From assembly GCF_905475345.1 (NCBI RefSeq), contig NC_066597.1, positions 2,122,501-2,186,500 of the forward strand: a stretch of DNA of 64,000 nucleotides, in the 5' to 3' direction. Below, piece by piece: positions 40,101 to 50,787 of the stretch. How positions within the stretch are numbered: position 1 is the first letter of the stretch; every line of letters starts with the position of its first letter. The notes under the pieces are model-generated. The model saw only the letters and a program-made list of their open reading frames with translations. It did no database searches and was not told the DNA's origin. The stretch is from Vespula vulgaris. Lineage: Eukaryota; Arthropoda; Insecta; Hymenoptera; Vespidae. Position numbers and translations under genes: made by a program.

Positions 40101-40445
40101 AAGAATTCTCTTCGTTGGAACCACGTTTTAAAAGGAGAACGATAAAGAACGATAAAAAAAGAAGAAGAAGAAGAAGAAGAAGAAGAAGAAGAAGAAGAAG
40201 AAGAAAAAGTCAAGACGATACTGACCCTGTAACATTTGTTCTAATTTTCGTCGATCAACGCGGAAACGATCCTGATGTAGATCCTCTGGATTAGCGATCC
40301 CGAGGACGGCCGCAAGATCTCGAAGTTCTTCGCGACTTTCGAAACCGGACTTGCCGGAGATGCTACTCGTCGCGGTACCCTCCGACGTCTCCGACATAGT
40401 CTCTGCCGCCCTCCGCTCTGTCTGTATCACCTCGTCGGGTCTCAT
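10319..40445 (-). CDS. BicC: Protein bicaudal C (KH and SAM domain RNA-binding regulator)
   Basis: Coding exons, 5' to 3' on -: 40445-40226, 38387-38344, 25910-25841, 17102-17023, 14562-14347, 13758-13519, 13289-13071, 12986-12686, 12453-12082, 12005-11904, 11799-11552, 11340-11112, 10917-10798, 10440-10319. Together they give 2,583 nt, 860 residues, with all phases matching. Family knowledge: BicC binds mRNAs and directs their silencing and deadenylation in germline and embryo; vertebrate BICC1 polymerises through its SAM domain. Seen here: DRFRVDRRKLEQML (about 59-72), a KH-like domain (about 85-138, LKIGAKSKKD), KH1 with GKGG at 159-162, a second KH-like segment (NLTPLIFSFELP, from 211), KH2 with a variant GKSS loop at 311-314, a third KH-like segment (PLVLMFDVPK, from about 367), a Ser/Pro/Met-rich linker, DYEQKK and TSTWSGYG motifs also in BICC1, SAM at about 762-824, and a C-terminal Trp. 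An in-frame TAG precedes the ATG. Donors GTCAGT, GTTAGT and GTTATT are non-consensus. Confidence 0.95.
10798..11340 (-). CDS. BicC: BicC SAM-domain exons (exons 12 and 13 of 14)
   Basis: Exon 11340-11112 ends after GLEKYN plus one base and joins exon 10917-10798, which opens with RLFTSHEVDMATFPSLTEKD and continues through GISAWGARRKIML. Together they form a complete SAM domain. The intron (11,111-10,918) splits the helix-rich domain at residue 781. The second exon was below the length of an ordinary open-frame search and was found by continuing the domain across the splice site. Confidence 0.93.
14563..17022 (-). other. BicC intron between exons 17102-17023 and 14562-14347
   Basis: About 2.5 kb of AT-rich intron. 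It holds a GAAA tract at 14,662-14,720, an alternating GCGCGCGTGC patch near 15,580, a TA tract at 15,899-15,939 and T runs near 16,200. No second gene was supported. The smaller introns at 13,759-14,346 (588 nt), 13,290-13,518 (AAT/AAC repeats) and 10,441-10,797 (357 nt) also hold nothing else recognisable. Confidence 0.7.
17103..25840 (-). other. BicC 8.7-kb intron
   Basis: AT-rich intron with dense simple repeats: ATG/AAT at 18,595-18,669, GA at 19,011-19,091, GTT/ATT at 19,508-19,575, GA near 21,370-21,440, TA at 22,271-22,323, GA near 22,500, TA at 25,068-25,110. A decayed ~100-bp tandem repeat occupies 23,130-23,900 (separate entry). No nested gene, tRNA or transposase frame was recognised on either strand. 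Confidence 0.7.
23130..23900. repeat. Degenerate ~95-125-bp tandem repeat array
   Basis: A motif close to RATCRCTTAATGAAA starts units at about 23,199, 23,297, 23,395, 23,519, 23,613, 23,763 and (weak) 23,886. Each is followed by an ATATAAAAGAAATTCTAAA-like segment and a GCGAATTAAATAGAATTCT-like segment that ends in a T-rich run. Spacings are about 98, 98, 124, 94, 150 and 123 bases; the 150-base unit has a TA and a CTTTT expansion. At least six units are recognisable. The array lies inside a BicC intron and encodes nothing. Confidence 0.75.
25911..38343 (-). other. BicC 12.4-kb intron
   Basis: The longest intron. Contents: a GC-rich patch with G/C runs at 26,400-27,300, a TG tract at about 26,795-26,845, ACAG/ATAG at 29,863-29,923, CT tracts near 30,120-30,165 and 30,860-30,935, a TA tract at 32,103-32,128, a GC-rich hairpin at 32,893-32,926, a small TA-flanked element at 34,718-34,805 and a TC tract at 37,105-37,153. 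The 31,300-33,600 stretch is relatively free of simple repeats. Long open frames, for example 28,126-28,443 on +, have no recognisable product. Confidence 0.65.
34718..34805. mobile_element. Possible 88-bp TA-flanked miniature element
   Basis: The sequence starts CAGGGTATACC after a TA and ends GACATCCTG before a TA, so imperfect inverted ends (CAGGGT versus CAGGAT) are flanked by a TA dinucleotide, the Tc1/mariner target duplication. The ends resemble those of the better-supported element at 40,948. At this length and with such short ends, chance is possible. Confidence 0.3.
38344..38387 (-). CDS. BicC: BicC 44-nt small exon
   Basis: A 44-base exon with a TTTTTACAG acceptor and a GTAAGT donor. 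It encodes the end of a Gly codon and DNDMPKAADTFFHS, filling the gap between QMLQ (first coding exon) and VMEETNTF (exon 25910-25841). It sits alone between introns of 1.8 and 12.4 kb. Its phases (1 in, 0 out) match both neighbours, which a chance match would rarely do. Confidence 0.88.
38985..39077. repeat. GAA/GAT-rich purine triplet tract
   Basis: A long run of AGAAGAAG and AAGATG triplets in the 1.8-kb BicC intron; spurious Lys/Leu-rich frames overlap it. Microsatellite. Confidence 0.85.
40161..40206. repeat. GAA trinucleotide repeat next to a BicC splice donor
   Basis: About fifteen uninterrupted GAA units on +, read as UUC in the BicC pre-mRNA, starting about 20 bases downstream of the first coding exon's donor site. 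Long GAA/TTC runs can form triplex DNA. Confidence 0.9.
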
Positions 40446-40484
40446 CTCGTTCGATTGCTCCTACGGCGTAATCGCCGTATCTAT
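40226..40484 (-). CDS. BicC: BicC first coding exon with 5' UTR and upstream splice acceptor
   Basis: The ATG at 40,443-40,445 is preceded in frame by a TAG six codons earlier, which fixes the start. Further upstream the BicC strand has a T-rich run ending TTTTGTAG at 40,485, a good acceptor, so at least one non-coding exon should lie in 40,485-46,600. Residues 1-73 include an acidic/Ser N-terminus and the conserved RFRVDRRKLEQML stretch. The donor (GTCAGT at 40,225) is followed within 20 bases by a long pyrimidine triplet run on the transcript. Confidence 0.85.
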
Positions 40485-40947
40485 CTACAAAACGAAAAAA
40501 GAAATAATACTTTCAAAAATATTTTTTTACGAGTATAAAACAAAAAGAAGATAATTTTTCCTATATAAACATATATATACACATACATACATGTGTATAT
40601 ATATATATATATATAGAAAGATGTATGTACGAGTGTATCAGAAAGACATATGTATGTAAGAATAAAGGTGAAGAGTAGATATAATAGATGTCGTTGTTTG
40701 AAGTTCACGTGAAAATAAAGTCGAGGACGTTGTCAAAGGACGAATGACAAAAGAGTTTTAGAAAGTATCGTAAAAGGTCGGTTAATGACCGAGTCAAAGT
40801 ATCAAAGTTTTGGATAAGTACGAAAAAGTAATAAAGACAAAAAAAAAAAGAGAGAAGATTTTGCAAAGTACATTAAATTGGATCGACCTGATCAAACGAT
40901 AACGAGGATACGTATATCAAACACATATGCGTTCGTTATTCTGCGTA

Positions 40948-41238
40948 CAGGGTGATTCATCCGACGTGACCTCATAATATATAATTTTTAATCTCAAAAG
41001 TACATATAAAGAGGACCGAAAGCAAATAAGGTAGTAAAATTATTCCTCCCGGTATTATTATTATTTTTATCATTATCATTATCATTATTATTTGGAGGAC
41101 GATCGAGTGTAAAAAAAAAAACAAAAAAAAATATATCAGCGTTTCGATTATACGCTTACTTTATAATTGTTTATATATATATATATGTATATGTATAAGG
41201 ATGGGGAAAGGTAGATCGCGTTTAGGTGACTCACCCTG
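40948..41238. mobile_element. 291-bp MITE-like element with inverted ends and TA target duplication
   Basis: The left end CAGGGTGATTCA and the reverse complement of the right end, CAGGGTGAGTCA, match at 11 of 12 positions, and both ends are flanked by TA. That layout is typical of non-autonomous Tc1/mariner-type elements. The inside is AT-rich with ATT/ATC triplets and no transposase frame. It lies upstream of the BicC first coding exon, in what is probably its 5' UTR intron or promoter region. Family assignment is an inference from the TA flank and short ends. Confidence 0.6.
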
Positions 41239-41306
41239 TACGTAGGCGTACGAATCTCTCACGTTTTCTTGATATCTTTTTCTTTCTTTTTCTTTTTCTT
41301 TCTCTC

Positions 41307-41363
<57 letters not shown>

Positions 41364-42802
41364 CCCTCTCGCTTTCTTTCTTTCTTTCTTTCTTTATTTC
41401 TTTCTTTCTTTCTCCGACGTCTAAATATTGTTTATACTTTAAACGAGGACGATGCTACCAGCTTGCCAGCCGGAGACGGAAAAGGGTAGCGTCGCTATCG
41501 GCGCCGACCGTTTCTCGGAATTCGAAGGAATTTTCGTGGTAAGACCCGACTCGATCGACCAATCACAAACGATCTCTTCCCGTTCGCGAGACGTCGATTC
41601 ACTCTCTCTACCTTATTTTATCTCTCTCACTCTCCTTCGTACTGACACGCGTTTCATCCTCCTTCTCTTTTCTTATTTCGATGTCATATATCCCAAGACC
41701 TTTGCTAGTCTCTAGCTTCAACAAAAAATTGTTTTCGCGATCGAGCACGCTCGAACGTGCGCGCGCGCCTGATCATCGACACTTCTCTCCGTCTCTCTCT
41801 CTCTCTCTCTCTCTCTCTACCTCTGTATTTATTTCTCTCTTATTTACTTACTTATTTACTTTCTCCGTGTTTCTCTCCTTTTATTTTCTTCGTCAAAGGA
41901 AGAAACAATGCATTGCCCTCCACTTCGAACTACTGGCTAATCCTCTCTATCTCCGTCTCTGTCTCTCTTTCCTCTTGGAAAAAAAGAAGAAGAGAGAAAT
42001 AGAGAGAGAGAGGAAGAGAAAGAGAATAGAAGAAGAAAGAGAGAATAGAGGAAGAGAAGGTCGCAACGTCGAGTCTGTTCATCCTCGTCTTCGATATTCT
42101 CGATCGCGAAGAGATAAGAAATGTCGACGAGCATTTGGTCTTTGCTCGTGATTATCTGCCGGCAAATCCAACCAATTCCCCTACTAGTTTTTACATAAGG
42201 ACCCTTATCGTTCTTCGATGATGATAAGAGAGAAAAGAGAAGGACAAAGAGAGAGAGAGAGAGAGAGAGAGAGAATAGTTAAATCGAAAAATAACAAAAT
42301 CGCGAATCTCCTCTTCGTCGAAATTTGATTCACAAATGAATTAAAGAAAAGAAGAGAAAAGATAAAATCACGACTATCCGGAGACTGTCCAGGAGAAAAA
42401 GGAAACAGAAAAGAAAGAGAACAAATTATTCACGATTGATTGAGAAACGCGAAAGGAAAGAGAAATTGTTTCGCTTGTAAAATTCCATTTTTTCTTTCCT
42501 CAGCAATTGCTGATTCGTAATTTCAGTTATTGTACGTATGTATGTATGTACGAACCTCGATAAACGCTCGGACGATCGATCGATCGATCGACTTGAGCGA
42601 CCTTGCGAGCGTCCTCCTCTCCGGAGGAAGGGACCCTCCTCCTTTCGGAGCACGATAACGCGACGATAACGACGAGGTGAACGACGAGGAAGCGACGCGA
42701 GACCGGCTTATAGCTCACCACCTGTTTCCGCCGGCTGTTACCTTGACACCGTCGCGAGAGACTGCTCGGGAGGAGTGTTCTCCGTCTTTCTTTCCTGATG
42801 AG

Positions 42803-42868
42803 AGAGCGCGCGAGCGCGAGCGCGCGCACGCACGCACGCACGCACGCACGCACCACGCACGCACGCAC
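42803..42868. repeat. GCGC / CGCA alternating purine-pyrimidine tract
   Basis: A GAGCGCGCGAGCGCGAGCGC-like run passes into about ten CGCA units. Nearly every step alternates purine and pyrimidine, the composition most prone to Z-DNA, within an otherwise AT-rich genome and inside a BicC promoter candidate. Confidence 0.75.
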
Positions 42869-43912
42869 GTTGTCCGTAGCTCTCGATCTTTTCCGATTCT
42901 AACCGATCGATCCCGATTACTATCCGGCGGGTAAAGCGAAATCGAAAAAGTAACGTTATTATCGATCTTCGTATCGACTTAAATGATATTCAACCCTTAT
43001 AAATTCGCCTCTAAATTTATTTTACAACGAAATTATATACATGTATGATTGTATCATGATTAAGCAGGTTATGTGTGTACACGTGTACGCGTCTCCACGT
43101 ACATTACACCTAATTTTCTTCGCGATTACTATCGGAAAAGAGGGAGCGAATCGAGAATGTTACATTACTATTGATCTTCGTATCGACTTTTATTACGCTT
43201 ATTCAGCCCTTTAAATTTGCCTCTTTTTCAATTTATGTGGCGCAGCAAAGAAAAAATGTATATGTGATATATATATATATGTACCATCATTTTTCATATC
43301 AAAATTATATATGCATGATGCGTGTATGTATAGCATATACGTGTTGAATCATTGAATAAGAACATCGAAGCAAAAATGATGATCGATAGAAACAAGTAGA
43401 TTCTTAAATTATTCAACGATCGATCTTGAATATATCCAAACGACCGGTTAGATATTTTTCAAACGAGTTTGAACGAGTTGCAAGAACGAAGTACATATAT
43501 GAAGTAACGTGAAGTAAAAGCACTGTTCTTAAGGAGTATTCTTAATGATTCAAAGTTATCGGTATTAGGGATTTAACGGGACAAAGTCGATAAGATTTTC
43601 CCTTCGTTTTAAAAGCTAATTATCCCAAGTATTTACAAGTCTTGTATTTGTATGAAACATGTTTTAAAAGGACAAGGAGAAAGCTGTTTGATAGCAATTT
43701 TAAAGAGTAATGAGACTTATGGTATTAATGATGGTTAATTTCAACACAATTTAAAAAGGAGAAATGAATGACGATAAAAATAATGAAACGGACGAACAGA
43801 AAAAAATTGATTCCGATTAACGATAAAACGAGCGAATGAACGAATGAACGAACGAACGACAGATAATTTTCTTCCGAACGATTTGATGAAATGAATGAAC
43901 ATGAAAGAAAAA

Positions 43913-43951
<39 letters not shown>

Positions 43952-46603
43952 TAGATAGAAATTGCCACTCGTGATTCTAATCGATCGATGAATCAAACAA
44001 ACAAAAGGAATTAAGGTTCTGATCGAACGAACGGAACCGCCGACGAATAATAAAACGACACACGAAAACCCACTTCAATGGGAATTAAATGGGATTGAGA
44101 AAAACAAAAAACAAAAATTAATTAAATAAATAAATACGTAAAGAAATAGACAAACGAGTAAGAAAAATAATTACAAAAATTTAAGGAAAAAAAAATAAAA
44201 TAAAATAAAATAAAATAAAATAAAATAAAATAAAAGATGATAATACGAGATCATTTCTCACGGAGTAATATTAATGAGAATCTTACTTAACGAAAAAAAA
44301 AAAAAAGAGAGAATAGAAGAAAAGAGTAGAAGCTTCCTCGTGATTCGAGGGCGTCGATTGACCCCCAGCGTCAACTCAGCATCGCGTACACACGTAAAAT
44401 TTCGCGGCCAGAGACGCGAGCGTCCGACCCCGCGTCCTTTTCAAAGCCGACTGACGTCGATCGCCGGCTATGCGACCGACGGACCGACCGGCACTCCACG
44501 AGGATTCACGATCGTCATTCTGATTGGACAATACGATCGGCGCGCCATATGCAACCGGTCAGCGGCATTACGCCTTTCTACGACGTGGACATTGCTATCT
44601 TTATCATTTTCTTTTCTTTTCCTTTTTTTCTCTTTTTCTTTTCTTGTTGTTTTTCTTTTCTTTTCCTTTTCATTATCTTTCTCCTTCTCACTTGATTATT
44701 TCCTTGCGTTGTTATCAATAATGAACTCGACTCGTCGAGAAGCATCGATTATCGACGATCGTTCTCTCTTTTTAAATTTTACGAAGCACTATACATAAGT
44801 TTCCTTTAGAATCCCTATTCTTAACGTTTTCGCATCGCACGTTTTGGTCGTAATATTGTTGTAATAAAAGGAACAAGTACGTCAAAGAGATAACGATTAC
44901 CTTTTTCGTTTTGATTCTGTTGTCGCAAGAACGAAAAGAAAAAACGAGGAAAAGAAAGAGAAAAACAAGCCGACGAAATTGATTGTTGAGATTTAGCCAG
45001 ACAATACGGTTGTAATCGTAAATTAAATGATGAATCTCTATGTGCGCGCGCGCGCGTTAAAGGTTTTTAGGAGAAACTAATTTACGGAAAAAAAAGACGT
45101 TGTTTGCGAATAGGTAGAAAAACGATGCTTTACATTCGATAGGGACGACTTGCATAATCGTATATAACCTAAGTTAAGTGCCGTTTATTCTTATCGAACG
45201 TGCGTGAGAGTCACCATAGACCATTCTCGCTTTACTAATAAGGAAAAAAAGAAGAAAAAACAAAAAAGGAAAAAAGAAAAGAAAAAAAAGAAATATGATA
45301 CCAAAATAACGCAACAGAAAAGTAACGATGGCGCTCGGATTACACGGTATTCGTCGTCATAGCTCGTTAACGTTTATGGATGGGCCTCGTACATAATTAA
45401 AGTGCAATTCCTAACTCATTGTCAACGTCCGCGTATTGCCAATTACGTTGTCGTAACGCGTTACGTATCGTAAGAACGAACTAAACGTTTGAAGGTTAAC
45501 CATCGACGATTTTATTTGCCTATCGCATAAAATTATTATTTTATGTTCGATTTCGTAATAATCTGTTCGATCACTTATTTACACACGTAACTATCACGAT
45601 CGTTTCGATTCAAGTAAACAACAAAAAAAAATATCGATTTTGTTCTTTTCCTTTTTCTATTTGTCTCTCTTTCTTTCTTTTCGTAACCTCGAGAAAACGA
45701 TATTTCTATTGCTGTAATAAAAGATTGTTTTATTATATGTCGTCGTTTGGATTAGTTTTCTTTACCTTCTGACACAACGCAGCGTACTTGATTTAGAACT
45801 CTGGAACTTTTCGAAAACGACTGAACGAAAATGACGATAGTGACTCTTTATAATTCTGTTCAATAACTTTGCCTCCATTAAAAGTGTTTACACACCAATG
45901 TATTATGAAATTGCTTCGATACAATCTAACGACGTATAATCGAACGTAGTATTCGATCATCACCGTCAACAAAATTATCTTTGCAAGAAGAAGATTATAT
46001 AAAATTCGTGAAATAATCCTTTCGTTTAAATGTTAATTATTATAAAGAAAAAAGTAATAATTAAAGATCACAATATCGACGCGGTAACGAATAGATGATG
46101 CGTCGATCATTTTCGCGCTTCCAGGATCGTAACTATGAGTGGTTCGGTAAAGGCACCGATACGTTTGTTGTAGATGGCGCCTCGATCAAAATTATCCCAG
46201 TTACGTATCAAACATACATTCTAGTGGCACCGTAATTCCATCGGATTTAAATATGAAAACCTGATTCTTACAATAATAATAATAATCCTACTTTGTTATA
46301 ACAATATATACATGTAATTAATTGAAATGTTGGAATAATCTAATAAAACATTTGTTATATATACGACGTGTATTATCGACTCAACATTCGGTGCAATAAT
46401 GTGGTCTTCTTATTTGTAACAACAGTGTATTGTATAAATTTATATTTTATATTTATACGAAACTTTTTTTATTTTAAATAAATAATCACGAATACAAAAG
46501 TGATCTGACCAATCTGTGATATATTTTTTTTTTCTTAACTGTAATGAGATTTTTTATGGAACCCCTTTTTTGTAAATATATAACCTAAAAATAAATATAA
46601 ACA

Positions 46604-46768
46604 ATGAAAAATGTTGCAAACACTTCGGGAACGTTCACAAAAAAGGAAAAAACTACTTGCACAGACGGTAAATAACACGATCGTTCGATTATTTTTTTTT
46701 TTATATATGCCATACAATTTTATATTCTTCAAAATATTTGCTTTTTTTTTTTAGCTTGGAGTTTCTAG
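46604..46768 (+). CDS. Short upstream ORF overlapping the Mettl14 start
   Basis: An ATG at 46,604 lies 7 bases before the Mettl14 ATG in another frame, with A at -3 (ACAATGA). Read through the spliced exons (46,604-46,667 joined to 46,755-46,768) it gives a 25-residue peptide ending at TAG 46,766-46,768. Because it overlaps the main start, ribosomes must skip it to make Mettl14 (leaky scanning). Whether it lies in the mRNA depends on the transcription start, which is unknown. Confidence 0.4.
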
Positions 46769-48085
46769 TGTAGATGAATTAAGACAAATTTTGGGTACTG
46801 ACATCGACGATGTTCAGAAAAAAAAGGGTAAACTATTGTCTGATAAATCAGAAAGCACTGTCAAAGATTTAAAAGATGATACGGTGCCTGCAGATGAAAT
46901 TGTTTACAAGGATTCATCTACGTTTCTAAAAGTAACTTCTTACGTTTATTCAATGTCGTTTAAGTTGATTACTTTCATGTAAATTATTTTCTAACATTTT
47001 AGGGGACACAATCATCCAATCCACATAATGATTATTGTCAACATTTTATTGACACTGGTCAAAGACCGCAAAACTTTATAAGAGATGTAGGATTAGCGGA
47101 TAGATTTGAGGAATATCCCAAACTGAGAGAACTAATCAAGTTAAAGGATGATCTAATCGCAGACACTGCTACTCCTCCGATGTATCTCAAAACTGATCTC
47201 CTTACTTACAATTTAAAAGAACTCAATTGTAAATTTGATGTTATTCTTATAGAACCGCCATTGGAAGAGTACCAAAGAACGTGCGGTGCAACAAACGTAC
47301 AGTTGTGGAACTGGGATCAAGTTAATAAGAATTCTATAATAGTAAACCAATTAATCGAGCTTATTGATTTCTGTAAAATTAAATTTTCTTTCTCTCACAG
47401 ATAATGGAATTAGACATCGGTGAAGTAGCCGCTAATCGAAGTTTTGTATTTTTATGGTGTGGAAGTAGCGATGGTCTAGATATGGGACGTTTCTGTCTCC
47501 GCAAATGGGGTTTCAGACGTTGCGAAGACATTTGTTGGATTCGTACAAATATTAATAATCCAGGACACAGTAAGAACTTAGATAGTAAAGCTGTGCTTCA
47601 AAGAACTAAAGAGCATTGTTTAATGGGTATTAAGGGAACAGTGAGAAGATCTACAGATGGAGATTTTATTCATGCAAACGTTGACATCGACTTGATCATA
47701 TCGGAAGAACCTGAATATGGATCCATTGAAAAACCAGTCGAAATATTTCATATAATCGAACATTTTTGTCTTGGTAGACGAAGGTAAAGCTCCGATAAAT
47801 TAAGCATTATTTTGATGATATTCTTATTTTAATTATTATTTTTACAGATTACATTTATTTGGCCGTGACAGCACAATTAGACCAGGTTGGCTCACTGTTG
47901 GACCAGAATTAACAAATACAAATTTTAATGCCGATCTCTATACTGGTTATTTTTCTAATGGCCAAATAACCACAGGATGCACAGAACGAATAGAGGCTCT
48001 TAGACCAAAATCCCCACCACCTAAAGGCAAGGTTTCTGGTCGAGGTAGAGGTGGTTTTAATCGTGGTAGGGGAAGAGGAAGATGA
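46611..48085 (+). CDS. Mettl14: N6-adenosine-methyltransferase non-catalytic subunit METTL14
   Basis: Five exons: 46611-46667, 46755-46931, 47003-47320, 47401-47783, 47848-48085; 1,173 nt, 390 residues, phases consistent. Family knowledge: METTL14 pairs with METTL3 in the nucleus, forming the RNA-binding platform of the m6A mRNA methyltransferase. Seen here: MLQTLRERSQKRKKLLAQTL N-terminus, YKDSSTFLKGTQ, NDYCQHF, FIRDVGLADRFEEYPKLREL, EPPL at 162-165 in place of the catalytic DPPW of METTL3, an FLWCGS core, TVRRSTDGDF (about 264-273, the RNA-contacting Arg region), [20 protein letters not shown] and an Arg/Gly-rich tail (GRGRGGFNRGRGRGR). An in-frame TGA two codons before the ATG fixes the start. 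The intron 3 donor is GTTAAT, a weak site. The gene looks intact. Confidence 0.97.
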
Positions 48086-48090
48086 ATAAA
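48085..48090 (+). terminator. AATAAA overlapping the Mettl14 stop; others downstream
   Basis: The stop TGA runs straight into AATAAA. Further copies at 48,573-48,578 and 48,741-48,746 give more usual 3' UTR lengths of about 500-700 bases and are likelier to be used. Confidence 0.35.
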
Positions 48091-50520
48091 TGTGTAAAAC
48101 TTTTTTTGACAAACTACAATAACTCAATTTGTAGTTTCTGATATAAGAAATTGTACCTAAGTTGAATGTGATTTGTAAATTGTATATGAAGTATTCATTC
48201 GTAATACTTACACGTGCATTTTAACTAATATTATCTTATAAATGATCGTAGCTCTTGCTAAAACAAATTTTCGCAAGGCAAACAATACAATATTAATATC
48301 TACTTTCCACTTTTTCTTAAGTATACACTCTATAAGCTAAGGAAAAAAAAATCTTTTCCTCCATCTTATAACTTTGATTAACATTATATTTAGGAAAATT
48401 AGAAAATCATGTTAAAAGATTACAAACTCTCGTTGTTACAAAATATTTAGATGGTATGTTTTATGTGTATTTACATTAAATGAAAATATTTTATAAGTAA
48501 TAATAATGTAATTATATAGGAATTACGAGATAATATTTTCTTTCAATTTGATGAATTTATTTAATAATCACGAATAAAATTTTTACACGGGAATATATTT
48601 AATCTGGGATCATTCCACTGTGAAGTCTGATTTTTCAAGAAAGAAAAAAAAATTTAAGAGAGACTTCTTTTTATACACGTAATTTTAACGCAATATTAGA
48701 AGTGTGAATTTTTGTACTGTGTGATAATATTAACGAACGTAATAAATATCATAGATTAGTTTTAAAGTAAGGTTTTTTAAGATATAAATAAAATCAATCT
48801 CACGATGAAAGATTTCAAACATTAATCTTTATGTTATAAAAATAAAAGATCGTCTTGAAGTATTATTGCTTCCTTTCTTGCACAAATAATAACCATTAAT
48901 TGTTGGTACATTGGTGAAACAATAGCATCATAGCTGATAATCATAATAATATAAAGAATCGCAATATTCCTTTATATAATGTATTATGTATTATATATAA
49001 TTATTGAAATATATTTAAACATCATTTAAAGGTATATGTAAATACTGGAAATCATCTTATTAACGATTCTATAATGCTGAATAATAAATGTGTCATGACT
49101 TATCTTTAAATTTCATTTGACGATACGTTAGTATAAATTTAACACAATTCATATGTGATTGAGAATTAAAAAAAAAAGAAAAAAAAATTAAAAAAAAAAA
49201 AGAAAAGAAACGTTTTAATCTTACAAATATGTTTATGAAGACGCAGTTTGTAAGTAATCAAAAAGATTGCTTATATCTTAAGACGAGAATAATAAATGAT
49301 TTATGATTGTGTGGTCTCGTATTGGTGATAATAAAAATAATATTATATTGTTGGGCTAAATTAATTCAATTATAACCAATGTAACGATATAATTTTCATG
49401 AAATAAAAAATATATGAGATGTTAGTATCTAATTATTTAAAAAATTTCCCATTCTTTTTACAAAGAATCCTAGTATATTAATGAAATGTCTCCACGCATA
49501 CATAAAATATAGCTAAGGTATATATGTATTCTAAAAATTTGTTAATTAATCATTTTCACACATATTTGAGATCAAGTCATCTAATTTGTACTCTGTAGGC
49601 TAAGTAGAACGTAAGGTCAATGTTATAAATATTATTTCTTAAAGTAGTCTCGTTTTTTAAAGTATGCAGACTTATACGTAATCGTATTGGTCCCAGTAAA
49701 GCTTTGGGTAACGAAAATTGTAATTGAAAAAAAAAAAAAAACGAAAAAAAAAATTATAATAATAATAATAAAAAAAAGAACAAACAAACGCATTTTATTA
49801 TGGCTTCGGTGTCCTAAGCTTATTATCCCTTTAAAAAAATGATAACGACACAGATTTCGTTACAAAATTCATTTGTATAGCTTAATCTACATAGGCAACA
49901 ATGAACTTTTCATTTCTCTCAAATCGATATTGCAATTATATTGCAAATAATGCAATAAAAAACAAATCATCATACCATCATCGTCATTGTCATCGTCATC
50001 ATCACCGATATTGTGCAGAATAAATTAAAATATTCATTTATTGTACAGCATTAAAGTAGATGATCAAATAATTTATTTACGATCGATCGTGCCAAAAGCT
50101 TCTCAAAGCTTGTATGGTAAAAGAATAAACGTGTGTATATGTGTATGTCTGTTTTGTGTATATGTGTGTGTGTGTGTGTCTATCCTTTTACGCGACACTC
50201 TTTCCTATTAATTATAACAATTATAAAACGTACACAGTATGATGTCTACGTAACAATAGTGTTATTAAGATTCCACGTATGTGGCGTATAACAAGAAAAA
50301 ATATATCGAGTATTAAACATCGGGGAGATAAATTTTAAATGTAACTACGTAACTCTTATATGCTGGACGTGTTACCATCTTTTAAATCTATGAAAAATAT
50401 TATAAATATGTAATACGAGGAAACGTTTATTCATTCTCTCCAAAAAAATATATATAATCAAAAGATAAATTTCGAATGATTATTAAGGTCGTCAATTATT
50501 ATTATTTTTTTTCTTCACAC

Positions 50521-50552
<32 letters not shown>

Positions 50553-50739
50553 GTATATATGTATATGTATATTACAAATAACGATGCATCCTAGTCCTCG
50601 ATACACCAAACTGCAACTGCAGATATTTGTTTAACAATTTAGAGGCACAAAGTTCTATCGGGCTAAGATGTAAGTCGATACACGATAAAATATTTGGAAC
50701 GGATTTAATCTCTTTCCCTTTTTTTCTTTTATATATATA

Positions 50740-50787
<48 letters not shown>

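Larger units (their letters stand above)
40485..46610. other. Divergent spacer between BicC and Mettl14
   Basis: Both transcripts should start here. GC-richer patches at about 41,440-41,780, 42,560-42,930 and 44,330-44,580 contrast with AT-rich, repeat-rich DNA between them and are the best promoter or first-exon candidates for BicC. The repeats include CT/CTTT at 41,300-41,413, GA at 42,250-42,275, CGCA at 42,827-42,868, GA at 43,917-43,947 and AAAAT at 44,191-44,235. No coding exon was recognised. The Mettl14 promoter is probably in the last 500 bases. Confidence 0.6.

Noticed and set aside
983..45369. 14-mer GTCATAGCTCGTTA shared by 983-996 and 45,356-45,369
   Set aside because: Several chance matches of this length are expected within a 64-kb window.
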